This document shows, piece after piece, positions 52,721 through 62,881 of a stretch of DNA of 64,000 nt; position 1 is the first letter of the stretch; each line of letters starts with the position of its first letter. Origin of the DNA: Paracoccus aestuarii (GTDB lineage Bacteria > Pseudomonadota > Alphaproteobacteria > Rhodobacterales > Rhodobacteraceae); the NCBI RefSeq assembly GCF_028553885.1, contig NZ_CP067169.1, positions 434,001 to 498,000 of the forward strand. The letters run 5' to 3'. The notes below the pieces were generated by a model that was not told where the DNA came from, did not search any database, and saw only the letters and a list, made by a program, of their open reading frames with translations. Both the position numbers and the translations under genes were made by a program.

Positions 52721-53246
52721 GCGCCTCGGCATGGGCATGGGCATGGGCATGGGCGTGGGAATGGGCATGCACATGTTCGCCCGCCCCGTGATGGTGCCCG
52801 TGGTGGGATCCGTGGTCATGGCCGAAGGTGCGGCCATGGCCATAGGCGCCGCCCTCGGGGCGGAAGGGCAGGTCCTTGCGGCAGAGATCGGCGCCCAGCT
52901 GGCGCAGCATCGCCTCCAGCACGTGGTCCTGACGGATGATCAGGCGGTCGGCCTCGATCCGGCAGGGGGTGTGGCGGTTGCCGATATGCCAGGCCAGCCG
53001 GGGCAGGTTGCCGCGGATGATCAGCACCGGCTCGGGCGCGGCGCGCACGACGATCTGGCGGCCGTCGGACAGTTCGAACGCGTCGCCGTCGTCCAGGCTG
53101 GTGACCTCGGGCAGGTCGACCATGAAATCCCCCCCCGCGCAGGCCAGGCGCTTGCGGCGCAGCAGGCGGCCTTCGTAATCCAGCGCGATCTCGCCGTCGA
53201 AGGGCGCGGGGGCGTTGCGGATGATGGAATGAGCGGTTGCAATCAT
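52707..53246 (-). CDS. ureE: Urease accessory nickel chaperone UreE with a histidine-rich tail
   Basis: 179 residues. N-terminal peptide-binding-like domain (LDYEGRLLRRKRLACAGGDF, LPEVTSLDDGDAF) and C-terminal metal-binding domain with AWHIGNRHTPCRIE and DHVLEAMLRQLGADL. The last ~44 residues hold 18 histidines (GHDHGSHHGHHHG and an HA-repeat), a nickel-storage tail like that of Klebsiella UreE. The HA-repeat is encoded by tandem six-base units (52728-52769). The ATG at 53246 follows GGGAGGA. Confidence 0.96.
   Translation of the reverse strand: MIATAHSIIRNAPAPFDGEIALDYEGRLLRRKRLACAGGDFMVDLPEVTSLDDGDAFELSDGRQIVVRAAPEPVLIIRGNLPRLAWHIGNRHTPCRIEADRLIIRQDHVLEAMLRQLGADLCRKDLPFRPEGGAYGHGRTFGHDHGSHHGHHHGAGEHVHAHSHAHAHAHAHAEAHDHA
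52728..52769. repeat. GGCATG hexanucleotide tandem repeat within ureE
   Basis: Four perfect GGCATG units (52728-52751) followed by degenerate units to 52769. On the coding strand each unit reads Ala-His. A gain or loss of a unit stays in frame and would change the number of nickel-binding histidines. Confidence 0.8.
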
Positions 53247-53260
53247 GGTCTGGTCCTCCC

Positions 53261-54942
<1,682 letters not shown>

Positions 54943-54946
<4 letters not shown>

Positions 54947-55257
54947 AGCGCACCCCCGATCCGGCCGCGAAAGCCGTGCACGATCCGGTCGCCCGCGTAA
55001 TCGACCAGCGTCACCTCGCGCGACTGGCCGGGCTCGAACCGGACGGCGGTGCCTGCGGGGATGGCCAGGCGCATGCCGCGCGCGGCCTCGCGGTCGAAAT
55101 CCAGCGCGGGGTTGGTCTCGGCGAAATGGTAATGGCTGCCGACCTGGATCGGGCGGTCGCCGGTATTGGCGATCATCAGCGTGATGGTGCGGCGGCCCGC
55201 ATTCAGGGCGATCTGGCCGTCGGGGGTGATGATCTGGCCGGGGACGGGATGGGTCAT
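54943..55257 (-). CDS. ureB: Urease beta subunit
   Basis: 104 residues, separate from gamma as in most Proteobacteria. [38 protein letters not shown] (family signature) and [22 protein letters not shown] are present. It is structural partner of UreC. The ATG at 55257 overlaps the ureA stop; its stop overlaps the ureC GTG. Confidence 0.97.
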
Positions 55258-55571
55258 TCGGGGGCCTCGTCGCGGATCGGGTGATGCACGGTCACCAGCT
55301 TGGTGCCGTCGGGAAAGGTCGCCTCGACCTGGACCGATTCGATCATGCCGGGGATGCCGGGCATGCATTGATCGGCGCGGATCACATGCGCGCCCGCCTG
55401 CATCAGATCGGCGACCGAGCGGCCGTCGCGGGCGCCCTCGACCACGAAATCGGTGATCAGGGCGATGGCCTCGGGATGGTTCAGCCTGACGCCGCGGGCC
55501 AGGCGGTTGCGCGCCACCATGGCGGCGACCGAGACCATCAGCTTCTCGCGTTCGCGGGGGGTAAGGTTCAT
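55254..55571 (-). CDS. ureA: Urease gamma subunit
   Basis: 105 residues. [41 protein letters not shown], and [31 protein letters not shown] match UreA throughout (the His/Arg motif usually read HVMEGVP is here [10 protein letters not shown]). It sits four bases after the ureD stop, and the operon order is ureD-A-B-C-E-F-G. Confidence 0.97.
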   Translation of the reverse strand: MNLTPREREKLMVSVAAMVARNRLARGVRLNHPEAIALITDFVVEGARDGRSVADLMQAGAHVIRADQCMPGIPGMIESVQVEATFPDGTKLVTVHHPIRDEAPE

Positions 55572-55575
55572 GGCG

Positions 55576-56391
55576 TCACACCTGCCAGGTTCGGGGAAGG
55601 GGGTCGGGGCGCAGCGCGGCCAGCGCGCGGGCGATCTGTCGGCGCAAAGGCCAGCCGTCGCCCGCCAGCGCGCGCAGGACCAGCCGCCCCGGCGGGGCGG
55701 ATGCGGCGGCATCCACGCCGGGTTCGTCCAGGACCGCGCGCAGCGCCGCCAGCCGGTCGGGCGCGTCGGGCGCGGCCAGCACCAGGCTGGCCATCGCAGG
55801 CCGCCCGCCGGTCAGCGCATGGTTCGACAGCCGCGACAGCGCCGCATCGTCCAAGGCCAGCGCGTCGTGATGCAGGATGCGGCCCGCCCGCCGGATCACG
55901 CGCCGGTCGCTCAGCGCGATGCGGGTCGGGCGCTCGCCCATGGCCAGACGGCCCAGGACCAGCATCTCGATCATCAGGCAGCTGGCGCCGGGGGCCAGAT
56001 CGACCAAGGTCACCCGGTCCAGCCGCGCGCCGTCATAGAGGATCGTCTCCTGCGGCAGCCAGTCGAGGCGGGCATCGGCGCCCAGGGTCAGGGTGACGCG
56101 GGCCTGCGCCGGGGGGCCTTCGGCGCGATAGGCGCGTTCGGCGGTCTGGGTGGTGGCCAAGGCGGCGGTGCCCGGGCGCAGGGTCACGCCGAATTCCAGC
56201 CGGTCGCCCGAGGCCAGCCCGCCCGAGGTGTTCAGGAACACGATCTCGGGCAGGCCCGCGGTCATGCGCGGCAGCATCGCCTTGGCTGATCCGCGCTGCG
56301 CCAGATCGATCAGCCCGCGTCGGCCCATGACGACTTGCGCCGCGCCTTGGCTGCGCTGCATCTGGGTCACGGGGGGGCGGGCGTCCAACAT
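55576..56391 (-). CDS. ureD: Urease accessory protein UreD
   Basis: 271 residues. [20 protein letters not shown] (family GGxxxGD motif, ~53), [31 protein letters not shown] and [11 protein letters not shown] are typical. UreD forms the nickel-transfer scaffold on the apo-urease with UreF and UreG. It is first gene of the urease operon. The ATG at 56391 has only a weak upstream purine run; an obvious -35-like TTGACC lies at about 56430 on the minus strand but no clear -10 was found. Confidence 0.95.
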   Translation of the reverse strand: MLDARPPVTQMQRSQGAAQVVMGRRGLIDLAQRGSAKAMLPRMTAGLPEIVFLNTSGGLASGDRLEFGVTLRPGTAALATTQTAERAYRAEGPPAQARVTLTLGADARLDWLPQETILYDGARLDRVTLVDLAPGASCLMIEMLVLGRLAMGERPTRIALSDRRVIRRAGRILHHDALALDDAALSRLSNHALTGGRPAMASLVLAAPDAPDRLAALRAVLDEPGVDAAASAPPGRLVLRALAGDGWPLRRQIARALAALRPDPLPRTWQV

Positions 56392-56456
56392 GGCCGCAAG
56401 GGGCGCCGGGTCGGGCGCCAGGTCAATCGCAGGAGGGGCGATTTCTGCCGATGGGC

Positions 56457-56481
56457 TGGGCAGAGGCGGGGCGTCTGCCCA
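56457..56481 (-). terminator. Weak terminator-like hairpin after the OlsB-like gene
   Basis: TGGGCAG (56457-56463) pairs with CTGCCCA (56475-56481), 11-base loop, no T-tract. It lies between the olsB-like stop (56506) and the ureD start in a 114-bp gap. Confidence 0.35.
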
Positions 56482-56505
56482 ATCGGCGGGCAGGGTGCCT
56501 GACGA

Positions 56506-57264
56506 TCAGGCGGGCTGTTCAGCCATGGCGCTCAGCAGGCGGCGGCGGGCGGGGGGGATGGCGCGGATCTCGACCCCGGTGAAGACATGCATGGTCCGCA
56601 GCACCGGATCGACCACCGCATGGTCGCTGACCCAACCCCCCAAGGCCAGGTAGCTGCGCAGCAGGGGCGGCATGGCGGCCATGGCCTGGCGCGGATCGGC
56701 CGCCTGCCGGGCGCCGCGGGCAAAGCGGAAGACCTGCGGCGCCTTGACCCGCGGCCACCAGCGGCGCGGCGCCAGGTGGCGTTCGCGCAGCATGGCGAAG
56801 GCCTGGGCATGGGGTTCGGGCTCGCATCCCAGAAAGCTGGAGCAGCCGAACAGCATCTCGGTCCCGCTGTCATGGACAAATCGCGTCAGCGCCGCCCAGG
56901 CCAGCCGGATCACGTCGGGATCGCGGCAGTCGGGATGCAGGCAGAAGCGCCCCATCTCGACCATCGGCCCGTCGAAATCCTGCAGGGCGGCCAGGTCGTA
57001 GAACTGCGCGGAATAGCTGCGCGCGATCTGGGATCCGTTCTCCAAAGGCAGGAAGCGGAAGCTGCAGACCAGCCGGCCCTCGGCGTCGCGAATCAGCATA
57101 TGGCTGCATTGCGGGTCCAGCGCGTCGGCCTCAGTCGCGTGGCCGTCATCGGCCTGGCCGGTCCGGGCGACGAAGGCCAGCCAGCGCAGGCGCTGCGCAT
57201 CCCGCAGATCGGCCTGGTCCCGTGCCAGCCGGGCGGTGTACCGGCCCCGGATCATCGGCGTCAT
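56506..57264 (-). CDS. olsB: OlsB-like ornithine N-acyltransferase (GNAT fold)
   Basis: 252 residues, acyl-ACP-dependent GNAT family. RLARDQADLRDAQRLRWLAF at the N-terminus, SFRFLPLENGSQIARSYSAQFYDL, VEMGRFCLHPDCRDPDVIRL (family core, ~100), and FGCSSFLGCEPEPHAQAF match OlsB proteins, which add a 3-hydroxyacyl chain to ornithine as the first step of ornithine-lipid synthesis. No olsA acyltransferase is adjacent. The ATG at 57264 is used. Confidence 0.85.
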   Translation of the reverse strand: MTPMIRGRYTARLARDQADLRDAQRLRWLAFVARTGQADDGHATEADALDPQCSHMLIRDAEGRLVCSFRFLPLENGSQIARSYSAQFYDLAALQDFDGPMVEMGRFCLHPDCRDPDVIRLAWAALTRFVHDSGTEMLFGCSSFLGCEPEPHAQAFAMLRERHLAPRRWWPRVKAPQVFRFARGARQAADPRQAMAAMPPLLRSYLALGGWVSDHAVVDPVLRTMHVFTGVEIRAIPPARRRLLSAMAEQPA

Positions 57265-57373
57265 GCGGCAATCCCCACGCTGAAGGCGCGCCCCCCGCGG
57301 AAGGCACGGGCACCATAGCGCGCCCGCATGTCGGAATCACGACGTCCTTTCGCGGGACCGCCGGGCCGGGCCG

Positions 57374-58516
57374 TCAGTCCGGCAGGCGGTCGCCCAGAAC
57401 GTCCTCGACATAGACGCGGCGGACCAGCACGATCAGGATCACCAGCAGCGGCGTCGCCAGCAGGATGCCGACCAGGCCGAACAGCCCGCCGAAGGCCATG
57501 ATCCCCACCACCGTCAGCGCCGGGGGCAGGCTGACGGCAAAGCGCTGGATCATCGGCAGGATGATCTCGCCGTCGATCAGCTGGATCACGATGAAGAGGA
57601 TCGCCACCTGGACCGCCAGCTCGAACCCCTGGGTAAAGGAGAAGAGGACCGCGATCGTGCCCGACAGGAACGGCCCCACGATGGGGATGATGTTGGTCAG
57701 CCCCGCGATCAGCGCCAAGATGAAGGCCAAGGGCACGCCCAGCATCCACAGCCCCAGCCCGGCCAGGATCGCCACGGCCAGCATGTCCAGCGCCTGGCCG
57801 CCCATCCAAAGGGCCAGGTTGCGGCCCATCTCGTCCAGGATGTTTCCCGCGCGGTCGCGATGGCGCAGCGGCACCAGCATGATCGTGCCTTGGCGATAGC
57901 GTTCCGCCTCCATCGCGATATAGAGCGCCAGGATCAGCATCAAAAAGATCGAGAAGACGCTGCCCACCGTGGCATTGACCGCGCCCGACAGGGTCTGGAA
58001 CAGGTCGGGCAGGCGCTGCGCCATCTCGGCGGCGCGATCGGTCATGTCGGGGGCATCCTCGATCTGTTCCTGCAGGCTGGTGCCGATCTCGCTGGAGCTC
58101 AGCCAGTCGTTCACCCCGGCCCAGGCCTCCGGGACCGAGGCGGCCAGTTCCGCGAACTGTTCGGCCACGGCCTGGCCCGCGACGCGCCCCACGGCGGCCA
58201 GCGCCCCGATCACCGCCAAGATGACGACGATCACCCCGATCTTGACGTTCAGCCCCAGCCAGCGGTGCAGCATCCCCGCCCCCGCCCGCAGCGCCACCGC
58301 GATCAGCACCGCGGCAAAGACCAGCAGCAGGACATCCGCCCAGAACCAGGACGCGGCCAGCAGCACGGTCAGGACCGCCACCGCGATCAGCGTGCCGGGC
58401 GTGATCGCGCGTTCTGGGGCCGAGGGTGCGGGGCCGGGGGGCATGGGGGCCGGGGCCGCGGGCAGGGGGGCTGGGTCATCGGGTCTCCGGGTGGTGGTGT
58501 CGGTCGGGTTCCGCAA
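57374..58516 (-). CDS. AI-2E family transporter (PerM/TqsA-like)
   Basis: 380 residues, eight predicted helices. A Pro-rich cytoplasmic N-terminus (~1-38) leads to GTLIAVAVLTVLLAASWFWA. The family-typical C-terminal half includes LAFILALIAGLTNIIPIVGP, QLIDGEIILPMIQRFAVSLP and GGLFGLVGILLATPLLVIL. Members export small molecules or act as ion antiporters; a link to autoinducer-2 holds for few of them, so the substrate is open. It is divergent from ndk. Confidence 0.9.
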   Translation of the reverse strand: MRNPTDTTTRRPDDPAPLPAAPAPMPPGPAPSAPERAITPGTLIAVAVLTVLLAASWFWADVLLLVFAAVLIAVALRAGAGMLHRWLGLNVKIGVIVVILAVIGALAAVGRVAGQAVAEQFAELAASVPEAWAGVNDWLSSSEIGTSLQEQIEDAPDMTDRAAEMAQRLPDLFQTLSGAVNATVGSVFSIFLMLILALYIAMEAERYRQGTIMLVPLRHRDRAGNILDEMGRNLALWMGGQALDMLAVAILAGLGLWMLGVPLAFILALIAGLTNIIPIVGPFLSGTIAVLFSFTQGFELAVQVAILFIVIQLIDGEIILPMIQRFAVSLPPALTVVGIMAFGGLFGLVGILLATPLLVILIVLVRRVYVEDVLGDRLPD

Positions 58517-58526
58517 GCGTGGCGAT

Positions 58527-58545
58527 CTTGCCCGCGCGGGGCAAG
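58527..58545. promoter_or_regulatory. Palindrome in the divergent gap before ndk
   Basis: CTTGCCC-GCGCG-GGGCAAG is a perfect 7-bp inverted repeat 67 bp upstream of ndk and 11 bp upstream of the AI-2E-family gene start. It may be an operator or a transcript hairpin; the role is not established. Confidence 0.35.
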
Positions 58546-58611
58546 CCTGTTAACCGGACGCGGATTTCCCATCACGGCGGGCATAGCCCGCGACAATGAC
58601 AAGGTGAAGAC

Positions 58612-59034
58612 ATGGCCATCGAACGCACGCTTTCCATCATCAAGCCCGACGCCACCCGCCGCAACCTGACCGGCAAGATCAACGCCAAGTTCGAGGATGC
58701 CGGCCTGCGCATCGTCGCGCAGAAGCGCATCAAGCTGTCGGCCGAACAGGCGGGCAAGTTCTACGAGGTCCACAAGGACCGTCCCTTCTATGGCGAGCTG
58801 GTCGAGTTCATGGCCTCCGAACCCGTCGTCGTGCAGGTTCTGGAAGGCGAGAACGCCATCGCCAAGAACCGCGAAGTGATGGGCGCCACCAATCCCGAGC
58901 AGGCCGATGCCGGCACCATCCGCAAGGAATTCGCCCTGTCGGTCGGCGAGAATTCGGTCCACGGCTCGGACGCCCCCGAGACCGCCAAGGAGGAGATCGC
59001 GTTCTTCTTCTCGGGCCTCGAACTGGTCGGCTGA
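58612..59034 (+). CDS. ndk: Nucleoside diphosphate kinase
   Basis: 140 residues, the standard bacterial length. Balances NTP and dNTP pools by phosphate transfer through a phosphohistidine. The start [16 protein letters not shown] and the active-site histidine H117 in [17 protein letters not shown] are present. It starts at the ATG at 58612 and is followed by an intrinsic terminator. Confidence 0.98.
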   Translation: MAIERTLSIIKPDATRRNLTGKINAKFEDAGLRIVAQKRIKLSAEQAGKFYEVHKDRPFYGELVEFMASEPVVVQVLEGENAIAKNREVMGATNPEQADAGTIRKEFALSVGENSVHGSDAPETAKEEIAFFFSGLELVG

Positions 59035-59062
59035 GACCCGCCGCAAGGCATGGAACGGACGG

Positions 59063-59091
59063 ACGGGGTCCCTGCGGCCCCGTTTCTCTTT
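59063..59091 (+). terminator. Intrinsic terminator after ndk
   Basis: ACGGGG (59063-59068) pairs with CCCCGT (59078-59083), 9-base loop, followed by TTCTCTTT. It sits 29 bp past the ndk stop. Confidence 0.75.
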
Positions 59092-59162
59092 GGCGCGCTT
59101 GGTTGCGGCAGCGCCCCGCAGCGGCTATGCCACGGGGGACGCAACGTTATCAGGGGGGTGCC

Positions 59163-60089
59163 ATGCGGGCATTCGTGTTTCCGGGACAAGGTGCACAGAC
59201 GATCGGCATGGGGCGCGAACTGGCCGGGGCCTATCCCGCCGCGCGGGACGTGTTCGACGAGGTCGACGAGGCGCTTGGCGAAAGCCTCTCGGTGCTGATC
59301 TGGGAGGGCGACGCCGACACCCTGACCCTGACCCAGAACGCGCAGCCCGCGCTGATGGCCACCTCGATCGCGGCCTTCCGCGCGCTGGAGGCCGAGGGCA
59401 TCAACATCATGGACGCCAATTTCGTGGCGGGCCATTCGCTTGGCGAATATTCGGCGCTCTGTGCGGCGGGGTCGCTGAGCCTGGCGGACACGGCGCGGCT
59501 GCTGCGCCTGCGCGGCCAGGCCATGCAGGAGGCCGTGCCGGTGGGCCAGGGCGCGATGGCCGCCATCCTGGGCCTGGATTTCGAGACCGTGGACCGCATC
59601 TGCCGCGAGATCGGCGGGGACGAGGTCGTGCAGGCCGCCAATGACAACGATCCCGCGCAGGTGGTGATCTCGGGGCACAAGGGCGCGGTCGAGGCCGCGG
59701 CCGAGGCGATGAAGGCGGCGGGCGCCAAGCGCGCGCTGATGCTGCCCGTGTCGGCGCCCTTCCATTCGGTGTTGATGCAGCCCGCGGCCGCGGTGATGGC
59801 GGATGCCTTGGCGGGCGTGGACATCCAGCCCCCCGCCGTGCCGCTGATCGCCAATGTCCGCGCCGAGGCGGTGATTGAGCCGGGCGCCATCCGCCGCCTG
59901 CTGGTCGAGCAGGTGACCGGCACGGTGCGCTGGCGGGAATCCATCGCCAACATGGCCGAGGCCGGCGTCACCGAGTTCTGGGAGATCGGCGCGGGCAAGG
60001 CCCTGTCGGGCATGATCCGGCGCATCAGCAAGGACGCGACCGTGCGCAATGTGGGCGCCCCCGCCGATCTGGCGGCGCTGAAGGGCTGA
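59163..60089 (+). CDS. fabD: Malonyl-CoA:ACP transacylase
   Basis: 308 residues. Loads malonate on ACP for fatty acid synthesis. RAFVFPGQGAQTIGMGREL at the start, nucleophile serine in VAGHSLGEYSALCAAG (~92), active-site histidine in LPVSAPFHSVLMQPA (~200), and the closing WEIGAGKALSGMIRR. The ATG at 59163 follows a G-rich ribosome site. fabG and acpP follow on the same strand. Confidence 0.97.
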   Translation: MRAFVFPGQGAQTIGMGRELAGAYPAARDVFDEVDEALGESLSVLIWEGDADTLTLTQNAQPALMATSIAAFRALEAEGINIMDANFVAGHSLGEYSALCAAGSLSLADTARLLRLRGQAMQEAVPVGQGAMAAILGLDFETVDRICREIGGDEVVQAANDNDPAQVVISGHKGAVEAAAEAMKAAGAKRALMLPVSAPFHSVLMQPAAAVMADALAGVDIQPPAVPLIANVRAEAVIEPGAIRRLLVEQVTGTVRWRESIANMAEAGVTEFWEIGAGKALSGMIRRISKDATVRNVGAPADLAALKG

Positions 60090-60096
60090 GGGCGGA

Positions 60097-60141
60097 CCGG
60101 GGCTCCGCCCCGGACCCCGGGGTATTTGCACAACGAAGAAG
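60097..60141 (+). repeat. Intergenic repeat family B, copy 5 (between fabD and fabG)
   Basis: G/C hairpin CCGGGGC-TCC-GCCCCGG (60097-60113), GGACCCC, then core GGGTATTTGCACAACGAAG (60120-60138). It begins eight bases after the fabD stop and runs to within 11 bp of the fabG ATG, so its AAGAAGAGG end may double as the fabG ribosome site. Confidence 0.85.
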
Positions 60142-60151
60142 AGGCTTTGGG

Positions 60152-60889
60152 ATGTTCGATCTGACGGGAAAATGCGCGCTGGTGACGGGTGCGTCGGGCG
60201 GGATCGGCGGGGCGGTCGCCGAGGCGCTGCACGGGGCCGGCGCGACCGTCGCCCTGTCGGGCACGCGCGAGGCGCCGCTGCGCGCGCTGGCCGAGAAGCT
60301 GGGCGAGCGGGCCCATGTGGTCACCGCGGATCTGGGGGATGCGGAATCCGTCCTGGCGCTGCCCAAGGCCGCCGCCGAGGCGATGGGTTCGGTCGACATC
60401 CTGGTCAACAATGCCGGCATCACCCGCGACAACCTGTTCATGCGCATGTCCGACGAGGAATGGGCCCAGGTGCTGGAGGTCAACCTGACCAGCACCTTCC
60501 GGCTGTCGCGCGCGGTGCTGCGGGGCATGATGAAGGCGCGGTGGGGGCGGATCGTCAACATCACCTCGGTCGTGGGGGCCACGGGCAATCCGGGGCAGGG
60601 CAACTATGCCGCCGCCAAGGCGGGGGTCGTGGGGATGTCGAAATCCCTGGCCTATGAGGTCGCCAGCCGCGGGATCACCGTGAACTGCGTGGCGCCCGGT
60701 TTCATCGCCACGGCCATGACCGACAAGCTGACCGACGACCAGAAGGGCAAGATCCTGACCCAGATCCCCGCCGGCGCCATGGGCCGTCCCGAGGACATCG
60801 CCGCCGCCGTGCTGTATCTGGCCAGCCCCGCGGCGGGCTATGTCACCGGGGCCACGCTGCATGTGAATGGCGGCATGGCGATGGTCTGA
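60152..60889 (+). CDS. fabG: 3-oxoacyl-ACP reductase
   Basis: 245 residues, classical short-chain dehydrogenase. NADPH loop ALVTGASGGIGGAVAEAL (~11), NNAGITRDNLFMRMSDEEW, catalytic Ser in VNITSVVGATGNPGQ (~138), YxxxK in NYAAAKAGVVG (~151), and ITVNCVAPGFIATAMTDKL. Reduces 3-oxoacyl-ACP in FAS II. It lies between fabD and acpP in the normal order. Confidence 0.97.
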   Translation: MFDLTGKCALVTGASGGIGGAVAEALHGAGATVALSGTREAPLRALAEKLGERAHVVTADLGDAESVLALPKAAAEAMGSVDILVNNAGITRDNLFMRMSDEEWAQVLEVNLTSTFRLSRAVLRGMMKARWGRIVNITSVVGATGNPGQGNYAAAKAGVVGMSKSLAYEVASRGITVNCVAPGFIATAMTDKLTDDQKGKILTQIPAGAMGRPEDIAAAVLYLASPAAGYVTGATLHVNGGMAMV

Positions 60890-60914
60890 GCCCGCTTGGC
60901 CTGTGCAAAAGCGG

Positions 60915-60942
60915 TTGCATGAGGGTTCATGGGTGCTATATC
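60915..60942 (+). promoter_or_regulatory. Putative promoter of acpP
   Basis: TTGCAT (60915-60920), 16-bp spacer, TATATC (60937-60942). It gives acpP a start near 60949 and an ~89-base leader, so the abundant ACP message need not depend on fabD-fabG transcription. Confidence 0.5.
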
Positions 60943-61037
60943 CCGGCCCTTGGCAGCAGGGGAACCGCCCTGGGCTGAACCGGGCCGTCGTGCCCGCGCA
61001 AAACCTGGGCGGATGCCCGCGACAATGAGGATATGAC

Positions 61038-61271
61038 ATGAGCGATATCGCTGATCGCGTGAAGAAGATCGTGGTCGAGCATCTGGGTGTCGACGAGGAC
61101 AAGGTGGTCGAATCCGCTTCGTTCATCGACGATCTGGGTGCCGACAGCCTCGACACCGTCGAGCTGGTGATGGCCTTCGAGGAAGAGTTCGGGATCGAGA
61201 TCCCCGACGACGCCGCCGAGACCATCCAGACCGTCGGCGACGCGGTGAACTTCATCAAGGGCGCGGTCTGA
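61038..61271 (+). CDS. acpP: Acyl carrier protein
   Basis: 77 residues, acidic. The phosphopantetheine-bearing serine is S37 in [20 protein letters not shown]. It carries growing acyl chains in FAS II and donates them to lipid enzymes such as the OlsB-like transferase nearby. The gene is followed by an intrinsic terminator. Confidence 0.98.
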   Translation: MSDIADRVKKIVVEHLGVDEDKVVESASFIDDLGADSLDTVELVMAFEEEFGIEIPDDAAETIQTVGDAVNFIKGAV

Positions 61272-61312
61272 TCGCATCCCTTGCGCGGCCCCCTTGCGGG
61301 GGTTGCGGCCTG

Positions 61313-61344
61313 AACGGCGCCCGCATCGCGTGGCGCCGTTTTTT
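61313..61344 (+). terminator. Intrinsic terminator after acpP
   Basis: AACGGCGCC (61313-61321) pairs with GGCGCCGTT (61332-61340) over a 10-base loop and runs into TTTT. It lies 42 bp past the acpP stop. Confidence 0.88.
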
Positions 61345-61410
61345 CATGCGCGGAACCCGGTCCGACGGGGCGGTGTTGGGGCCGTGACCCATTGGAAGAA
61401 GGAGGCCGCG

Positions 61411-61884
61411 ATGCCGGTCAATCTGGAAGGCCTGAGCGACAATGCCCGCAAGACGGCGATCGACGAGCTGAACGGCCGGCTGGCCGACGGGCTGGCCCTG
61501 GCGCTGGCGATCAAGCAGGCGCATTGGAACGTGAAGGGCCCGAACTTCATCGCCATCCACGAGCTGTTCGACACGGTGCGCACCAACCTGGACCCGCATC
61601 TGGACGAATTCGCGGAGCGCGTCCAGCAGCTGGACGGCACCGCCCGCGGCACCGCCGAGGTCGTGGCCGAGGCATCCGGGCTGGAGCCTTATCCCACCGA
61701 CCTGACCAAGGCCGAGGATCACCTGCGGGCGATCTGTGCGCGGATGCGGGCGCATGGGGCCAATCTGCGCCAAGCGATCGCCGCCGTGGGCGATGCGGGG
61801 GACGAGGATACGGCCGATATCCTGACCGCGGCCTCGCGCACCGCCGACAAGGACCTGTGGTTCCTGGAGAGCCATCTGGAGTGA
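61411..61884 (+). CDS. dps: Dps family DNA-protecting ferritin-like protein
   Basis: 157 residues. The intersubunit ferroxidase ligands are visible: His in IKQAHWNVKGPNFIAIHELFD (~36 and 48) and Asp/Glu in VRTNLDPHLDEFAERVQQLDG. Dps dodecamers oxidise and store iron with peroxide and shield DNA. The ATG at 61411 has GAAGGAGG upstream. It is convergent with the sulfotransferase gene, stops 13 bp apart. Confidence 0.93.
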   Translation: MPVNLEGLSDNARKTAIDELNGRLADGLALALAIKQAHWNVKGPNFIAIHELFDTVRTNLDPHLDEFAERVQQLDGTARGTAEVVAEASGLEPYPTDLTKAEDHLRAICARMRAHGANLRQAIAAVGDAGDEDTADILTAASRTADKDLWFLESHLE

Positions 61885-61897
61885 CCCGGTCGGGCCC

Positions 61898-62716
61898 TCA
61901 GCGGCCCAGCTTGGCGTGCACCTCGTCCAGGTCGACCTCGCCCAGGGGCATCTTGTTGTCGGGGTCGTCGAAGTCATAGCGGAACAGCTGGAAATCGTCC
62001 TTGTAGATTTCCCAGATCAGGTGCCGCGACAGGTCGTCGAAATAATCGCTGACCTTATGGGCCCGCTTGGGCCCGTGACCTTCCGATTCGTTGAAGCGCG
62101 GGACTTGGGCCAGATCGACCTCGACCGGGTTGTCGGCGGCATCCAGGACCTTCTGCATGCCGTCGTTGAAGGCCTCGGTGAAGAAGATCCGGTCGTAGCG
62201 CCCGCCATTCACGATGAAGGTCGAGATATGGCCGGACATGGCCGACCAGTGGATGTCGGGCTCCATCGGTTTGCGGAAGCGCACGGTGTCGCGCGCGAAC
62301 AGCAGGAACCGGCGGAAGCTGGCGATCTGGTCGAAATCGAAACCGTTTTCCGGGCTGCCCACGTCGATGCCGTAGCGCTGCATCAGCTGCGGGACCAGGT
62401 TGCCGCGATAGCGGCGGCCGTTGCGCTGGATGCCCGCGATCTTGTCGAAGAAGGATGACAGGATGCGCGCATAGGGGTTGCGCACGCAGGTGAAGGTCAC
62501 CCCCTTGCGCGCACGGACCGCCCGTTCGATCGGATCATGGCTGTGATCCTGGGCCCATTTGTGCATGCCGTCGGTGGAATCGTGGATGTCGCCGTCGAAG
62601 AAGCGCCCGTGGTCCGAATAGAACATGATCTGCCCGATCGTCGAACAGGCGCATTTCGGCACGACTCGATAGACCAGACTTTCACTTTCCGTCATCCAAA
62701 CGCCGGGGAAACCCAT
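61898..62716 (-). CDS. Sulfotransferase family 2 protein
   Basis: 272 residues from the ATG at 62716 (a second ATG at 62695 is possible; neither has a strong ribosome site). The PAPS 5'-phosphosulfate loop is in YRVVPKCACSTIGQIMF (~18) and the 3'-phosphate region is FTCVRNPYARILSSFFDKI (~75), with YDRIFFTEAFNDGMQKV further on. These enzymes transfer sulfate from PAPS to sugars. It is divergent from a Branch-type glycosyltransferase, with a long inverted repeat in the gap, so both may modify the same surface polysaccharide. Confidence 0.87.
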   Translation of the reverse strand: MGFPGVWMTESESLVYRVVPKCACSTIGQIMFYSDHGRFFDGDIHDSTDGMHKWAQDHSHDPIERAVRARKGVTFTCVRNPYARILSSFFDKIAGIQRNGRRYRGNLVPQLMQRYGIDVGSPENGFDFDQIASFRRFLLFARDTVRFRKPMEPDIHWSAMSGHISTFIVNGGRYDRIFFTEAFNDGMQKVLDAADNPVEVDLAQVPRFNESEGHGPKRAHKVSDYFDDLSRHLIWEIYKDDFQLFRYDFDDPDNKMPLGEVDLDEVHAKLGR

Positions 62717-62731
62717 CCTGATACTCGCTCT

Positions 62732-62858
62732 GATTGCGTCGACCGGGGTTGACAGCGCGGCGCCGATCGCCCTGCTTGTCCCGAACGCGGAAATGATGAC
62801 ACACACAAACCTCAACCATCCGACAATTTCAACGCCCTGCGTTGGATTCGACGCAATC
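62732..62858. repeat. Inverted repeat flanking the sulfotransferase/glycosyltransferase divergent gap
   Basis: GATTGCGTCGA (62732-62742) and its exact complement TCGACGCAATC (62848-62858) sit 105 bp apart, one near each gene start. The gap between them is relatively AT-rich. This could be a pair of regulator sites that loop or act on each promoter. Confidence 0.55.
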
Positions 62859-62881
62859 GACCTTCGGAGGGCGCGCTGACG

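Noticed and set aside
56392..56505. Sigma-54 promoter for the urease operon
   Set aside because: A TGGCGCCCGACCC stretch loosely resembles the -24 element but lacks the paired TTGC at the right spacing.
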